From assembly GCF_030813595.1 (NCBI RefSeq), contig NZ_JAUSUH010000001.1, positions 1 to 64,000 of the forward strand: DNA of 64,000 nt. The letters are read 5' to 3'. The DNA is from Ancylobacter vacuolatus (GTDB lineage: Bacteria > Pseudomonadota > Alphaproteobacteria > Rhizobiales > Xanthobacteraceae). Every line of letters starts with the position of its first letter. Positions within the stretch are counted from its first letter, which is position 1. The notes beneath the pieces were generated by a model. That model searched no databases and had not been told where the DNA came from. It worked only from the letters and a program-made list of their open reading frames with translations. The translations under genes and the position numbers were made by a program. Positions 8,260 to 16,797 of the stretch are shown one piece after another.

Positions 8260-8966
8260 CCGGCGCGCCCCTTTCCTCGTCCACGCCGGCGGCGATGCTG
8301 GCGTGGGACCTGCCGACGCGCCTGGCCAAATGGGGGCTGGCCGCGCTGGTCGGGCTCGCCTTCGCCAGCCGCTACTGGGGCGACGCGGCGCTGGTCTGGC
8401 ACCAGTGGAACGGCCTCGCCATTCTGGTGGTGCTCGTGTTCCGGCTGCTCTGGGGGCTGGTCGGCGGTTCGACGGCGCGCTTTGCCGGCTTTCTTGCCGG
8501 GCCGGCGGCGGTGCTGGGCTATGCCGGGCGGCTGCTCAAGGGCCGGCCGCCGCATTTCCTCGGCCATAATCCGCTTGGCGGCTGGATGGTGCTAGCGCTG
8601 CTGGCAATCGTGGCGGCGCAGGGGCTCACCGGCCTGTTCACCAGCGACGACATCATCGTCTATGGCCCGATGACGCCTGTCGTGAGCGACGAGACGATCC
8701 GCAGCGCTTCCAGCTGGCATCAGCGGCTCTACCCGTTCCTCCTGGCGCTCATCGCCCTGCATGTGCTGGCCAATCTCGCCTATTCGCTGTTCGGCCGGGA
8801 CAATCTGATCCGCGCCATGGTCACCGGCTGCAAGCCGGCGGCCACCTATACCGACCGGGCACCGGCGACGCCGGGCGGGGTGGGGCTGGCGTTCGCCTGC
8901 CTCGGTCTCTCGGTGCTTATCGTGTTCGGCGGTATCGCGTTGGCGGGAGGACATCCCTTCCCGTGA
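8256..8966 (+). CDS. Di-haem cytochrome b561-type membrane protein
   Basis: The product has about 236 residues with four to five hydrophobic helices. It matches bacterial cytochrome b proteins encoded next to cytochrome c' genes: WDLPTRLAKW, HQWNGLAILVVL, HNPLGGWMVLALL, SWHQRLYPFLLALIALHVL and DNLIRAMVTG. These shuttle quinol electrons to a partner c-type cytochrome. The most likely start is TTG at 8256, overlapping the preceding TGA; ATG 8295 is the alternative. Odd feature: helix 1 of the family normally reads RLFHW, its His being a haem ligand. Here the position is Lys (K25, RLAKW), so one haem may be lost or differently ligated. Confidence 0.82.
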   Translation: MTGAPLSSSTPAAMLAWDLPTRLAKWGLAALVGLAFASRYWGDAALVWHQWNGLAILVVLVFRLLWGLVGGSTARFAGFLAGPAAVLGYAGRLLKGRPPHFLGHNPLGGWMVLALLAIVAAQGLTGLFTSDDIIVYGPMTPVVSDETIRSASSWHQRLYPFLLALIALHVLANLAYSLFGRDNLIRAMVTGCKPAATYTDRAPATPGGVGLAFACLGLSVLIVFGGIALAGGHPFP

Positions 8967-9034
8967 AATACCACCTTCGGCCGGCTGCCGAGCCCCCTTG
9001 CCGGGGCGGGTGAACCGTGCTCCATGGCGGCCCC

Positions 9035-9961
9035 ATGAACGCGCTCAAGGGCATCGCGCTGCAGGTCGGCGCGACGTTCCTCTTCACCATCATGTCCGCC
9101 CTCGTCCGCATCGTCTCGGAACACGTTCCGACCGGCGAGATCGTCTTCTCGCGCTCGTTCTTCGCGTTGTTTCCGCTGCTGGCGCTGCTCGCCTGGCGCG
9201 GCGAGATCAGCGCGGCGGTGCGCACCGCCCATCCGCTCGGCCATATCGCGCGCGGCACCATCGGCGTGTGCGCCATGGGATTGAGCTTCGCGGCGCTGGC
9301 GCGGATTCCGCTGGCGGACGCCACCGCCATCGGCTTCGCCGCGCCGCTGCTCACCGTCATGCTGGCGGCGCTGCTTCTGCGCGAGCGGGTGCAGCTTTAT
9401 CGCTGGGCGGCGGTGGTGGTGGGGCTTGGTGGCGTGGTGGTGATGCTGTGGCCGCACATGCACGGCTCGTTCGACACGCCCGGCCACATGTTCGGCGCGC
9501 TCTACGCGCTGATGGCGGCCGCCTTCACCGCCGGGGCGATGGTGCAGGTGCGCCGTCTCACCCAGACCGAGACAACGGCGTCCATCGTGTTCTATTTCCA
9601 GGCGCTCGCCGCCCTTGCCGGCCTTGCCACCGCCGGCTGGGGCTGGGTGCTGCCGAGCGGGCGCGAGGGGCTGCTGCTATTGACGATCGGTTTTCTCGGC
9701 GGGGTCGGGCAGATCCTGCTGACCGAGAGCTATCGCTACGCGCCGGCCTCTGTCGTGGCGCCCTTCGCCTATTCCGCCATGCTGTGGTCGTTGCTGCTCG
9801 GCTTCATCCTGTTCGCCGAGATTCCGCCGCTGCTGGTGCTGCTCGGCGGCGCCATCGTTATCACCGCCGGCCTGTTCGTCATCTGGCGCGAGCGCCAGCT
9901 TGGCATCGACCGGACGCGGGAGGAGGCGGCGACCACGCCGCCCGCCGCGCCGGCCCCGTGA
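9035..9961 (+). CDS. DMT-superfamily EamA transporter
   Basis: A 308-residue protein with ten hydrophobic segments in two EamA repeats. Typical pieces are MNALKGIALQVGATFLFTIMS at the N terminus, RIPLADATAIGFAAPLLTVM in repeat 1 and YAPASVVAPFAYSAMLWSLL in repeat 2. EamA proteins export or exchange small metabolites. The substrate is unknown. The start was taken at ATG 9035; an in-frame GTG at 9017 would add six residues. It converges with the Lrp-like gene at a 4-bp gap. Confidence 0.87.
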   Translation: MNALKGIALQVGATFLFTIMSALVRIVSEHVPTGEIVFSRSFFALFPLLALLAWRGEISAAVRTAHPLGHIARGTIGVCAMGLSFAALARIPLADATAIGFAAPLLTVMLAALLLRERVQLYRWAAVVVGLGGVVVMLWPHMHGSFDTPGHMFGALYALMAAAFTAGAMVQVRRLTQTETTASIVFYFQALAALAGLATAGWGWVLPSGREGLLLLTIGFLGGVGQILLTESYRYAPASVVAPFAYSAMLWSLLLGFILFAEIPPLLVLLGGAIVITAGLFVIWRERQLGIDRTREEAATTPPAAPAP

Positions 9962-9965
9962 GGGC

Positions 9966-10202
9966 TCAGAACGCCTTGAAGGTAATGAGCGTGCGGGTGT
10001 CCTGGATGCCCGGGAACAGCTGCACCTTCTCGTTGACGAAATGGCCGATATCGGTGCCATCAGGCACGTAGAACTTCACCAGCAGGTCGAACTCGCCGGC
10101 GGTGGAATAGATTTCGGACGCGATCTCGGCGTCGGCGATGGCGTTCGCCACTTCATAGGCGCGGCCGAGCTGACATTTGATCTGCATGAAGAAGGGAACC
10201 AT
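9966..10202 (-). CDS. Stand-alone Lrp/AsnC ligand-binding (RAM) domain protein
   Basis: The 78-residue protein consists only of the alpha/beta sandwich effector domain of Lrp/AsnC regulators. It opens MVPFFMQIKCQLGRAYEVAN, has the GEFDLLVKF strand, and ends FPGIQDTRTLITFKAF. No helix-turn-helix is encoded in the 130 bp upstream. Such DNA-binding-less family members (SraA/TrpY-like) bind amino acids and form oligomers; some may modulate full-length Lrp proteins. The role here is not known. The start is ATG at 10202, overlapping no other gene. Confidence 0.85.
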   Translation of the reverse strand: MVPFFMQIKCQLGRAYEVANAIADAEIASEIYSTAGEFDLLVKFYVPDGTDIGHFVNEKVQLFPGIQDTRTLITFKAF

Positions 10203-10337
10203 CGCGGCATTCCGGCTTGGATCGGGAGGCCGATAGGAACCAGAAGGCGGCGGATGGCGCAACCCCCGCCGCCCCCCGTGGCGCGACGACGCCTTGCGCG
10301 CACGGGCGTCCTCGCCTATCTCGCGGGGACGATCACG

Positions 10338-10446
10338 TTGGGGTGCCCAAGGCGCGGTGGCGCGGCGGGCTGAGAGGTGAAGGCGCGCCGCAGGGCACGC
10401 CACCAACCCACGAACCTGATCCGGGTCATGCCGGCGGAGGGAACGG
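10338..10446 (+). promoter_or_regulatory. TPP riboswitch (THI element)
   Basis: All conserved THI-box blocks are present in order: GGGGTGCCC, GGGCTGAGA, a variable P3 arm, ACCCACGAACCTGATCCGGG, then TCATGCCGGCGGAGGGAAC. These form the P2/P4 core that binds thiamine pyrophosphate. It lies about 75 bp before the thiD start codon. The known logic is that high TPP shuts expression, usually by hiding the ribosome-binding site in GC-rich proteobacteria; no clear terminator hairpin with U-tract is seen between it and thiD. Confidence 0.95.
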
Positions 10447-10519
10447 ATCGCGCGCGCTCGGGGTGGCTCCCCCCGCAGGGCGACGCTTCCGCCTCCCGCG
10501 CGGCGAGGGGAGGCGTAGC

Positions 10520-11326
10520 ATGGCAGGCTCCACACCGATCGCGGTGACGATGGCAGGCTCGGATTCCGGCGGCGGCGCTGGCATCCAGGCCGATCTGAAG
10601 ACCTTTTCGGCGCTCGGCGTCTATGGCGCCAGCGTCATCACCGCGCTGACCGCGCAGAACACGCGCGGCGTCACCGGCATTCACGACGTGCCCGCCGCCT
10701 TCATCGCGGCACAGATCGACGCCGTGCTGTCCGATCTCGCGGTCGATGCGGTGAAGATCGGCATGCTCTCGCGCCCCGAGGCGATCGTGGAAGTGGCATC
10801 GGGCCTGAAGCGCCACGGCATGGCGACTGTCGTGCTCGATCCTGTCATGATCGCCGCCTCGGGCGACCGACTGCTGGTGCCGGAGGCGATCGAGACGCTG
10901 CGCCGCGACTTGCTCCCGCAGGCTCTGCTCATCACCCCGAATCTGCCGGAAGCCGCCGCGCTGCTCGATGCGGCGCCGGCCACGGACCTCGCCAGCGTGC
11001 GGGCGCAGGCGCAGCTTCTGCTGGCGATGGGGCCGCGCGCGGTGCTGATCAAGGGCGGGCATGGCGAAGGGCCGGACAGTATCGACGTTCTGCTGGACGA
11101 AGACGGTTTCCTCGAACTTTCCGCGCCGCGCATCGTCACCCGCAACACCCATGGCACCGGTTGCACGCTCTCTTCCGCCATCACCGCCGGGCTGGCCAAG
11201 GGCCTGCCGCTGCGCGAGGCGGTGGCGGCGGCGAAGGAGTATCTGACCAGGGCGCTGGCGCGCTCGGAAGAACTCGCCATCGGCCAGGGCCACGGGCCCG
11301 TGCACCACTTCCACGCCTGGTGGTGA
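10520..11326 (+). CDS. thiD: Bifunctional hydroxymethylpyrimidine / phosphomethylpyrimidine kinase
   Basis: The 268-residue ribokinase-fold enzyme phosphorylates HMP and then HMP-P to HMP-PP for thiamine synthesis. Diagnostic motifs are [21 protein letters not shown] (N-terminal substrate site; residues about 7-27), [36 protein letters not shown], and the anion-hole/catalytic [13 protein letters not shown] near the C terminus. The start is the ATG preceded by GAGGGGAGGCG. A TPP riboswitch upstream confirms the thiamine role. No other thiamine gene follows; the next gene is an MFS permease 10 bp on, possibly co-transcribed. Confidence 0.96.
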   Translation: MAGSTPIAVTMAGSDSGGGAGIQADLKTFSALGVYGASVITALTAQNTRGVTGIHDVPAAFIAAQIDAVLSDLAVDAVKIGMLSRPEAIVEVASGLKRHGMATVVLDPVMIAASGDRLLVPEAIETLRRDLLPQALLITPNLPEAAALLDAAPATDLASVRAQAQLLLAMGPRAVLIKGGHGEGPDSIDVLLDEDGFLELSAPRIVTRNTHGTGCTLSSAITAGLAKGLPLREAVAAAKEYLTRALARSEELAIGQGHGPVHHFHAWW

Positions 11327-11336
11327 GCGCGCACTG

Positions 11337-12569
11337 ATGGCCCTCGCGCGGCGCGGCCTGCTAAGCGGGGCGGCCTTTCCTGCGAGCCGCCTCGTGCCCC
11401 TCATTGCCCCCCGCCACGCCATCGCCGCCGTCTATGCCGGGTTGTTCTTCGGCATCGGCGTGTTCATGCCGTTCTTCCCGGTCTGGCTGGAGGGGCGGGG
11501 TTTCGATGCGTCGATGATCGCGCTGGCCCTCGCTGTGCCGCAGGTGGTGCGGCTCGTCACCATGCCGCTCGGTGGCCTGCTGGCCGATCGCAGCGGGCGG
11601 CCGCGTGCCACGCTCATCGTCTATGCCGTCGCCACTGCCCTGTGCTTTGCCGGCATCGCCTTCGCCCCGAGCGCCACCTTCATCCTGATCGGGCTCGGCC
11701 TCGCCGCCGTGTTCTGGCAGCCGAGCCTGCCGGTGCTCGACGCCTATGCGGTGGCGCGAAGGCGTGAGGGGCTGATCGACTATGGCCGGGTGCGGCTGTG
11801 GGGATCGGCGGCGTTCATCGGCGGCAACCTCCTGGCGGGAGGCCTGCTCGGCGGGGTGTTCCTCGCCAACGTGCCGGCCGACACGGTGATCTGGCTCATC
11901 GCCGGGGCGAGCGTGGCGGCGGCGCTGGCGGCGGCGACGCTGCGCGAGGTGCGCCCGGTGCCGCACGAGACGGCGGTGCGGCGCCCCATGCTCACCGGTA
12001 TGGCGCCGGTGCTGCTGGTCGGGCTCGCCGCGGCGGCGCTGGTGCAGGGCTCGCACGCGGTACTCTACGCCTTCGCCTCGTTGATGTGGCAGGGCAAGGG
12101 TCTGTCCAGCACGCTCATCGGCCTGCTCTGGTCGCTCGGCGTGCTGGCCGAGGTGGTGCTGTTCCATTACGGCACGCGGGTGACGATGCGGCTGGGGCCG
12201 GAAAAACTGCTGCTGATCGGCGGGCTCGCCGGGATGCTGCGCTTCGGGGTGATGGCGCTCGACCCGCCGCTGCTGCTGCTTCTGATCTTGCAGCCGCTGC
12301 ATGCCTTCACCTTTGGCTGCACCTATCTCGGCACGGTGGAACTGGTCGCCCGCCACGCGCCGCCGGGGCGCGGGGCGAGCGTGCAGGCGCTGGCGGCCTG
12401 GGCGACGGCGATCGCCATGGCGGGGGCGACGCTGGCCGCCGGTCCGCTGTGGCAGGCCTACGGCCCCGGCGCCTTCCTCGCCTCAAGCGGGCTGGCGGGG
12501 CTCGGCACGCTCGGCGCGCTTCTCGCCGGGCGGCTGCGTCAGCCCCACAGCGCGGGCTCGGGCGGGTAG
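11337..12569 (+). CDS. MFS transporter, HcaT/MFS_1-like
   Basis: A 410-residue major-facilitator protein with about twelve hydrophobic helices, GGLLADRSGRPRA in the loop between helices 2 and 3, and the YGRVRLWGSAAFIGGN segment typical of the 3-phenylpropionate/HcaT-like subfamily. The first ~27 residues are extra and hydrophilic-to-mixed, so an internal start is possible. It follows thiD by 10 bp, so it may lie under the same TPP riboswitch. A role in thiamine-precursor uptake is then possible but is only inference. Its 3' end overlaps the convergent epimerase gene by 31 bp. Confidence 0.82.
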   Translation: MALARRGLLSGAAFPASRLVPLIAPRHAIAAVYAGLFFGIGVFMPFFPVWLEGRGFDASMIALALAVPQVVRLVTMPLGGLLADRSGRPRATLIVYAVATALCFAGIAFAPSATFILIGLGLAAVFWQPSLPVLDAYAVARRREGLIDYGRVRLWGSAAFIGGNLLAGGLLGGVFLANVPADTVIWLIAGASVAAALAAATLREVRPVPHETAVRRPMLTGMAPVLLVGLAAAALVQGSHAVLYAFASLMWQGKGLSSTLIGLLWSLGVLAEVVLFHYGTRVTMRLGPEKLLLIGGLAGMLRFGVMALDPPLLLLLILQPLHAFTFGCTYLGTVELVARHAPPGRGASVQALAAWATAIAMAGATLAAGPLWQAYGPGAFLASSGLAGLGTLGALLAGRLRQPHSAGSGG

Positions 12570-13516
12570 ACCCGGCTGCCCTCATAGCGCAGCGCCGGGT
12601 CGCGGTCGGCGGCGAGCAGAAGCGGGCCGTCGAGATCGACGAAGCGCGCCAGCGGCGCCAGCAGTAGTGCCGGCGCCATGGCCAGCGAGGTGCCGACCAT
12701 GCAGCCGACCATGATGTCGAGCCCCGCCGCCTGCGCCGCGCGGGCGAGCAGGATCGCCTCGGTCAGCCCACCGGTCTTGTCGAGCTTGATGTTGAGCGCG
12801 TCATAGCGCCCGGCCAGCGCGTCGAGGCTGTCAAGCCCGTGCGCGCTCTCATCGGCGCAGACCGGCACCGGGCGGGCGATCTGCGCGAGGGCCGCGTCAT
12901 CGGTGGCGGGCAGGGGCTGTTCCACCAGTTCGACCCCCACCTGCGCACAGGCGGTCAGGTGTGCTTCCAGATTGCCCGCCGTCCAGCCCTCATTGGCGTC
13001 GACGATGAGCCGGGCATCAGGCACCGCCGCGCGGATCGCCGTCAGGCGCGCGAGGTCGCCCTCCGTGCCGAGCTTGAGCTTGAGCAGTTCGTGCCCCGCC
13101 TCGCGGGCCGCCTGCGCCATGGCGGACGGCGTGTCGAGGCTGAGCGTGTAGGCGGTAACGACCGGCTGCGGCGCCGGCAGGCCGGCCATCTCATAGGCGC
13201 GCATCCCGGCGCGCTTGGCCTCGATGTCCCACATCGCGCAGTCGAGTGCGTTGCGCGCTGCCCCCGGCGGCAGCAGCGTCATCAGGTCCTCGCGCCGCAG
13301 GCCCTCGGCGACCAGTCTTTGCAGCGCGGCGAGCTGGTCGACCACCCCTTCGACGCTCTCGCCATAGCGGCCATAGGGCACGCATTCGCCGCGCCCGACA
13401 TGGGCGCCGTCGCGCAGCTCGACGGTAACGACGGCGGCCTCGGTCTTCGAGCCGCGGGCGATGGTGAACCGGCCACGGATTGGGAAGCGTTCGGGGGTGA
13501 TGAGGAGATCGGTCAT
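12539..13516 (-). CDS. Dipeptide epimerase (L-Ala-D/L-Glu epimerase family, enolase superfamily)
   Basis: The 325-residue protein has the N-terminal capping domain (GRGECVPYGRYGES) and TIM-barrel acid/base and metal ligands of the muconate-lactonising branch. These are the KLK acid/base motif (LLKLKLG), IVDANEGW, VELVEQPLP, VCADES and the second lysine NIKLDKTGGL. Ligand pattern D-E-D and the KxK motif match Ala-Glu epimerases that recycle murein peptides. Specificity for other dipeptides is possible. The start ATG gives a length typical of the family. It converges with the MFS gene by a 31-bp overlap of coding ends. Confidence 0.87.
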   Translation of the reverse strand: MTDLLITPERFPIRGRFTIARGSKTEAAVVTVELRDGAHVGRGECVPYGRYGESVEGVVDQLAALQRLVAEGLRREDLMTLLPPGAARNALDCAMWDIEAKRAGMRAYEMAGLPAPQPVVTAYTLSLDTPSAMAQAAREAGHELLKLKLGTEGDLARLTAIRAAVPDARLIVDANEGWTAGNLEAHLTACAQVGVELVEQPLPATDDAALAQIARPVPVCADESAHGLDSLDALAGRYDALNIKLDKTGGLTEAILLARAAQAAGLDIMVGCMVGTSLAMAPALLLAPLARFVDLDGPLLLAADRDPALRYEGSRVYPPEPALWG

Positions 13517-13729
13517 GGCCCTATCGCCGGGAGCAGGAGGAATCGCGCTCCCAGCATAAGGCCGGCCGCGCCCGGCGGGGCGTCGCATTGAAAGCACACT
13601 CGCGGCGATTACGCCGTTCTCAGGGTGTCATCGCCGTGATTCGCCGGGCGGCTCTCTCGACTGCCGCAGGTGCTACCGCTAAGTAGGGCATTGCGAATTC
13701 GTCTCGGTGTCGCGGCCGCTGGTCGTGTC

Positions 13730-14899
13730 ATGCCCGCAGGAGAGGTCATTTTGGGAGCTGCTGAAGCGCCGCTTCTGGCCACCGCCCGCAATGGCCGCGA
13801 ACTCGTGTTCGTGGGCAATGGCCGCTGGGTGGCCGGGCAGGGGCGCGCGCTGGAAGGCAGCGTGGATGCCGCGCTGGCGGAAGTCGGCACCGGCGCCAGC
13901 GAGACGGCGCGGATCGACCTTTCCGGCGTGCGCAGCTTCGACACGCTCGGCGCCGTGGTGCTCGACCGGCTGCTGCAATCCCTGGACAAGGCCAATATCC
14001 GCTTCCAGATCGTCGGGCTGGAGCGCCGCTTCCGCCCGTTGCTCGACGATATCGTCAAGGGCAGCCATCAGAATCCGCCGCGCCGGCGCTATGTGAACCC
14101 GCTGCTGGGCGCTCTCCAGCTGGTCGGCAAGACCACGGTGTCGATGGCGGAGGACGCCCTGGGGCTGCTTTCCTTTATCGGGGCGGTGGTGGCGGCCTTC
14201 CTGCGCGTGCTGGTGCGCCCGCACACCTTCCGTTTCACCTCGATGATCTATCATCTGGAGCGGGCGGGGCTGCGGGCGGTGCCGATCGTGGCGCTGATCA
14301 CCTTCCTGATCGGCTGCATCATCGCCCAGCAGGGCATCTTCCATTTCCGCAAGTTCGGCGCCACCACCTATGTCGTCGACATGGTGGGCATCCTGACCCT
14401 GCGCGAACTCGGCGTGCTGATCGTCTCGATCATGGTCGCCGGCCGCTCCGGCAGCGCCTTCACGGCGGAACTCGGCTCCATGCGGATGCGCGAGGAAGTC
14501 GACGCGCTGCGCGTGATGGGGTTCGACCCCAATGAAGTGCTGGTGCTGCCGCGCCTGGTGGCGCTGGTCATCGCCGTGCCGCTGCTCACCTTCATCGGCA
14601 ATATGAGCGCGCTGTTCGGCGGCGGGCTGGTGGCCTGGCTCTATGGCGGCATCTCGCCTGCGATCTTCATCGCCCGGCTGCAGGAGGCCATCGGCCTCAA
14701 CACCTTCGAGGTCGGCATGATCAAGGCGCCGTTCATGGCGGCGATCATCGGCCTCATCGCCTGCATGGAGGGCATGCGGGTCGGCGGCAGCGCGGAATCC
14801 CTCGGCGCCCACACCACCGCCTCGGTGGTAAAGGCGATCTTCCTGGTGATCGTGGTGGACGGGCTGTTCGCCATGTTCTTCGCCGCGATCGACATGTGA
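13730..14899 (+). CDS. mlaE: MlaE-type ABC permease with N-terminal STAS domain
   Basis: A 389-residue lipid ABC permease. Residues about 20-120 form a STAS-like domain (ARIDLSGVRSFDTLGAVVLD), then the MlaE family core follows: LITFLIGCIIAQQG, LGVLIVSIMVAGRSGSAFTAE, the cytoplasmic coupling segment MRMREEVDALRVMGFDPNE, and GMRVGGSAESLGAHTTASV. In E. coli the STAS partner MlaB is separate; here it is fused. It should work with the next two genes to move phospholipids between membranes. Start uncertain: ATG 13730 and GTG 13670 are both possible, neither with a good Shine-Dalgarno. It begins a four-gene operon. Confidence 0.92.
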   Translation: MPAGEVILGAAEAPLLATARNGRELVFVGNGRWVAGQGRALEGSVDAALAEVGTGASETARIDLSGVRSFDTLGAVVLDRLLQSLDKANIRFQIVGLERRFRPLLDDIVKGSHQNPPRRRYVNPLLGALQLVGKTTVSMAEDALGLLSFIGAVVAAFLRVLVRPHTFRFTSMIYHLERAGLRAVPIVALITFLIGCIIAQQGIFHFRKFGATTYVVDMVGILTLRELGVLIVSIMVAGRSGSAFTAELGSMRMREEVDALRVMGFDPNEVLVLPRLVALVIAVPLLTFIGNMSALFGGGLVAWLYGGISPAIFIARLQEAIGLNTFEVGMIKAPFMAAIIGLIACMEGMRVGGSAESLGAHTTASVVKAIFLVIVVDGLFAMFFAAIDM

Positions 14900-14906
14900 G
14901 GCGCGC

Positions 14907-15740
14907 GTGCACGCCGAGAGCGATACCCAGCAGAGCAGCGGCCCGGCCGTCCCCGAAGTCGCCCCCGGCGAGCCGATCATCCATGTGCGCGACCTCGTGG
15001 TGGCGTTCGGCGAGCGCACCATCCTCAACGGCCTTTCGCTCGACGTGAAGCGCGGCGAGATCCTCGGCTTCGTCGGCGCCTCGGGCGGCGGCAAGTCAGT
15101 GCTGACCCGCACCATTCTGGGGCTGGTGCCCAAGCGCGCCGGCACGGTGGCGGTGTTCGGCCAGGACCTCGACGAACTGACCTTTGCCAGCCGGCGGGCA
15201 CTGGAGCAGCGCTGGGGGGTGCTGTTCCAGCAGGGGGCGCTGTTCTCCTCGCTGAGCGTGCGGCAGAACATCCAGTTCCCGATGCGCGAATATCTCGACC
15301 TGTCGCAGGGGCTGATGGACGAACTCACCATCGCCAAGCTGGAAATGGTCGGCCTTGCCCCTGACGTCGCCGAGAAGGCGCCTTCCGAGCTTTCCGGCGG
15401 CATGATCAAGCGCGTGGCGCTGGCCCGCGCGCTGGCGCTCGATCCGGAAATCCTGTTCCTCGACGAGCCTACATCGGGCCTCGACCCGATCGGCGCCGGC
15501 GAATTCGACGAATTGATTGCAACCCTGCAGCAGACTTTGGGGTTGACTGTATTCATGGTAACTCACGATCTGGACAGCCTGCATACGGTATGCGATCGCA
15601 TCGCGGCACTCGCCGATGGCAAGGTCATAGCCGTCGGTCCGATCGAGACCATGCTGGCGTCGAAACATCCTTGGGTTTCGGCCTATTTTCACGGCAAGCG
15701 GGCGCGCGCCGCCGGCTTCGGATCTGAAGGGGCGCGCTGA
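14907..15740 (+). CDS. mlaF: MlaF-type ABC transporter ATP-binding protein
   Basis: The 277-residue ATPase has Walker A GASGGGKS, the Q-loop in VLFQQGALFSSLSVRQNI, signature LSGGMIKRVALARAL, Walker B ILFLDEPTSGLD and the switch histidine in VTHDL. The G-x-x-FSSLTV-like stretch after the Q-loop and the SGGM signature are typical of MlaF/Ttg2A lipid transporters. The start is GTG, 7 bp after the mlaE stop. The first ~20 residues (Ser/Pro-rich) precede the domain. It energises the MlaE permease. Confidence 0.94.
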   Translation: MHAESDTQQSSGPAVPEVAPGEPIIHVRDLVVAFGERTILNGLSLDVKRGEILGFVGASGGGKSVLTRTILGLVPKRAGTVAVFGQDLDELTFASRRALEQRWGVLFQQGALFSSLSVRQNIQFPMREYLDLSQGLMDELTIAKLEMVGLAPDVAEKAPSELSGGMIKRVALARALALDPEILFLDEPTSGLDPIGAGEFDELIATLQQTLGLTVFMVTHDLDSLHTVCDRIAALADGKVIAVGPIETMLASKHPWVSAYFHGKRARAAGFGSEGAR

Positions 15741-15747
15741 GGACACC

Positions 15748-16794
15748 ATGGAGACACGCGCCAATTACACGATCATCGGGCTGTTCACCCTCGCCGTCGT
15801 GGCGGCGGGCTTCGCCTTTGTCTGGTGGTTCACCGGCTCGGCCAATCGCGGGCCGCGCACTTCCTATGATGTCGTGTTCAGCGGCGTGGTGAGCGGGCTG
15901 CAGACCGGCTCCGCCGTCACCTTCAACGGCATTCCGGTTGGCGAGGTGACGGCCTTGCGGCTCGATGCGCAGGACCCGCGCAAGGTGATCGCCCGCATCG
16001 CGGTGCAGCCCGATACGCCGGTCAAGTCCGACACGCGCGCCACGCTGGATTCGCAGCTGCTCACCGGCCTTGCCTCGGTCGGGCTGGTCGGCGGGTCGAC
16101 GGCGGCCGCGCCGCTGCCGGCGCCGGCGGAAGGCCAGCTGCCGCGCATCGACGCCGACACCTCGGCGGTGCAGGACCTTATGCGGACCGCCCGCGACGTG
16201 CTGGGGCGGGTCAACGATATCGCCATTCGCGTCGACGACCTGATCAAGGCCAATGACGCCAAGATCTCCTCGGTGATCGACAATGTCGACAAGTTCACCG
16301 CTGCCCTGGGCGAGAATTCCGGCAATATAGACACTTTCCTTCGGGAAATGGGCGGCGCGGCGCGGCGCATTTCCTCGCTGGCGGACAATCTCGACAAGCT
16401 GGTGGTTTCCGTCGATCCGGAAAAGCTCGGCAATACGGTCAACGACATCAGCGCGTTCACCGCGCAGCTCGGTACCATGGCCCAGAAGGTCAACGTCATC
16501 CTCGACAATGTGAATGGCATGACGACGAGCGAGGAAGGCAAGGGGATGTTCAACGAGATTTCCAGCGCGGCTGCCGAAGTGCGCAAGCTCGCCGCCAATC
16601 TCGACACCCGCACGGCGGAACTGACGGTCAACCTCAACAAGTTCGCCGGGCCGGGCCTGCGGCAATACGAGGCGCTGGCGGTGGACGGCCGGCGCACGCT
16701 CGGCGAGATCGAGCGCGTTTTCAGGAATTTCGAGCGCAACCCACGCCAGTTCATCTTTGGCGGGTCGAACGTACCAAGCTACAATGGGCGCTAG
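15748..16794 (+). CDS. mlaD: MlaD/MCE-domain lipid-binding protein
   Basis: The 348-residue protein has one N-terminal transmembrane anchor (IIGLFTLAVVAAGFAFVWWF), an MCE domain at about residues 40-115 (DVVFSGVVSGLQTGSAVTFNG, then IPVGEVTALRL) and a long helical C-terminal region (about 140-330). MCE proteins form periplasmic hexameric rings that shuttle phospholipids from the ABC core. The long coiled tail is longer than in E. coli MlaD (183 residues) and resembles alphaproteobacterial forms. The ATG is 7 bp after mlaF, so the operon is tight. Confidence 0.92.
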   Translation: METRANYTIIGLFTLAVVAAGFAFVWWFTGSANRGPRTSYDVVFSGVVSGLQTGSAVTFNGIPVGEVTALRLDAQDPRKVIARIAVQPDTPVKSDTRATLDSQLLTGLASVGLVGGSTAAAPLPAPAEGQLPRIDADTSAVQDLMRTARDVLGRVNDIAIRVDDLIKANDAKISSVIDNVDKFTAALGENSGNIDTFLREMGGAARRISSLADNLDKLVVSVDPEKLGNTVNDISAFTAQLGTMAQKVNVILDNVNGMTTSEEGKGMFNEISSAAAEVRKLAANLDTRTAELTVNLNKFAGPGLRQYEALAVDGRRTLGEIERVFRNFERNPRQFIFGGSNVPSYNGR

Positions 16795-16797
16795 GGG

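Noticed and set aside
13679-15556. 625-codon minus-strand ORF across the mla operon
   Set aside because: High-GC shadow frame, rich in His/Arg/Ser, opposite strongly supported mlaE and mlaF coding.
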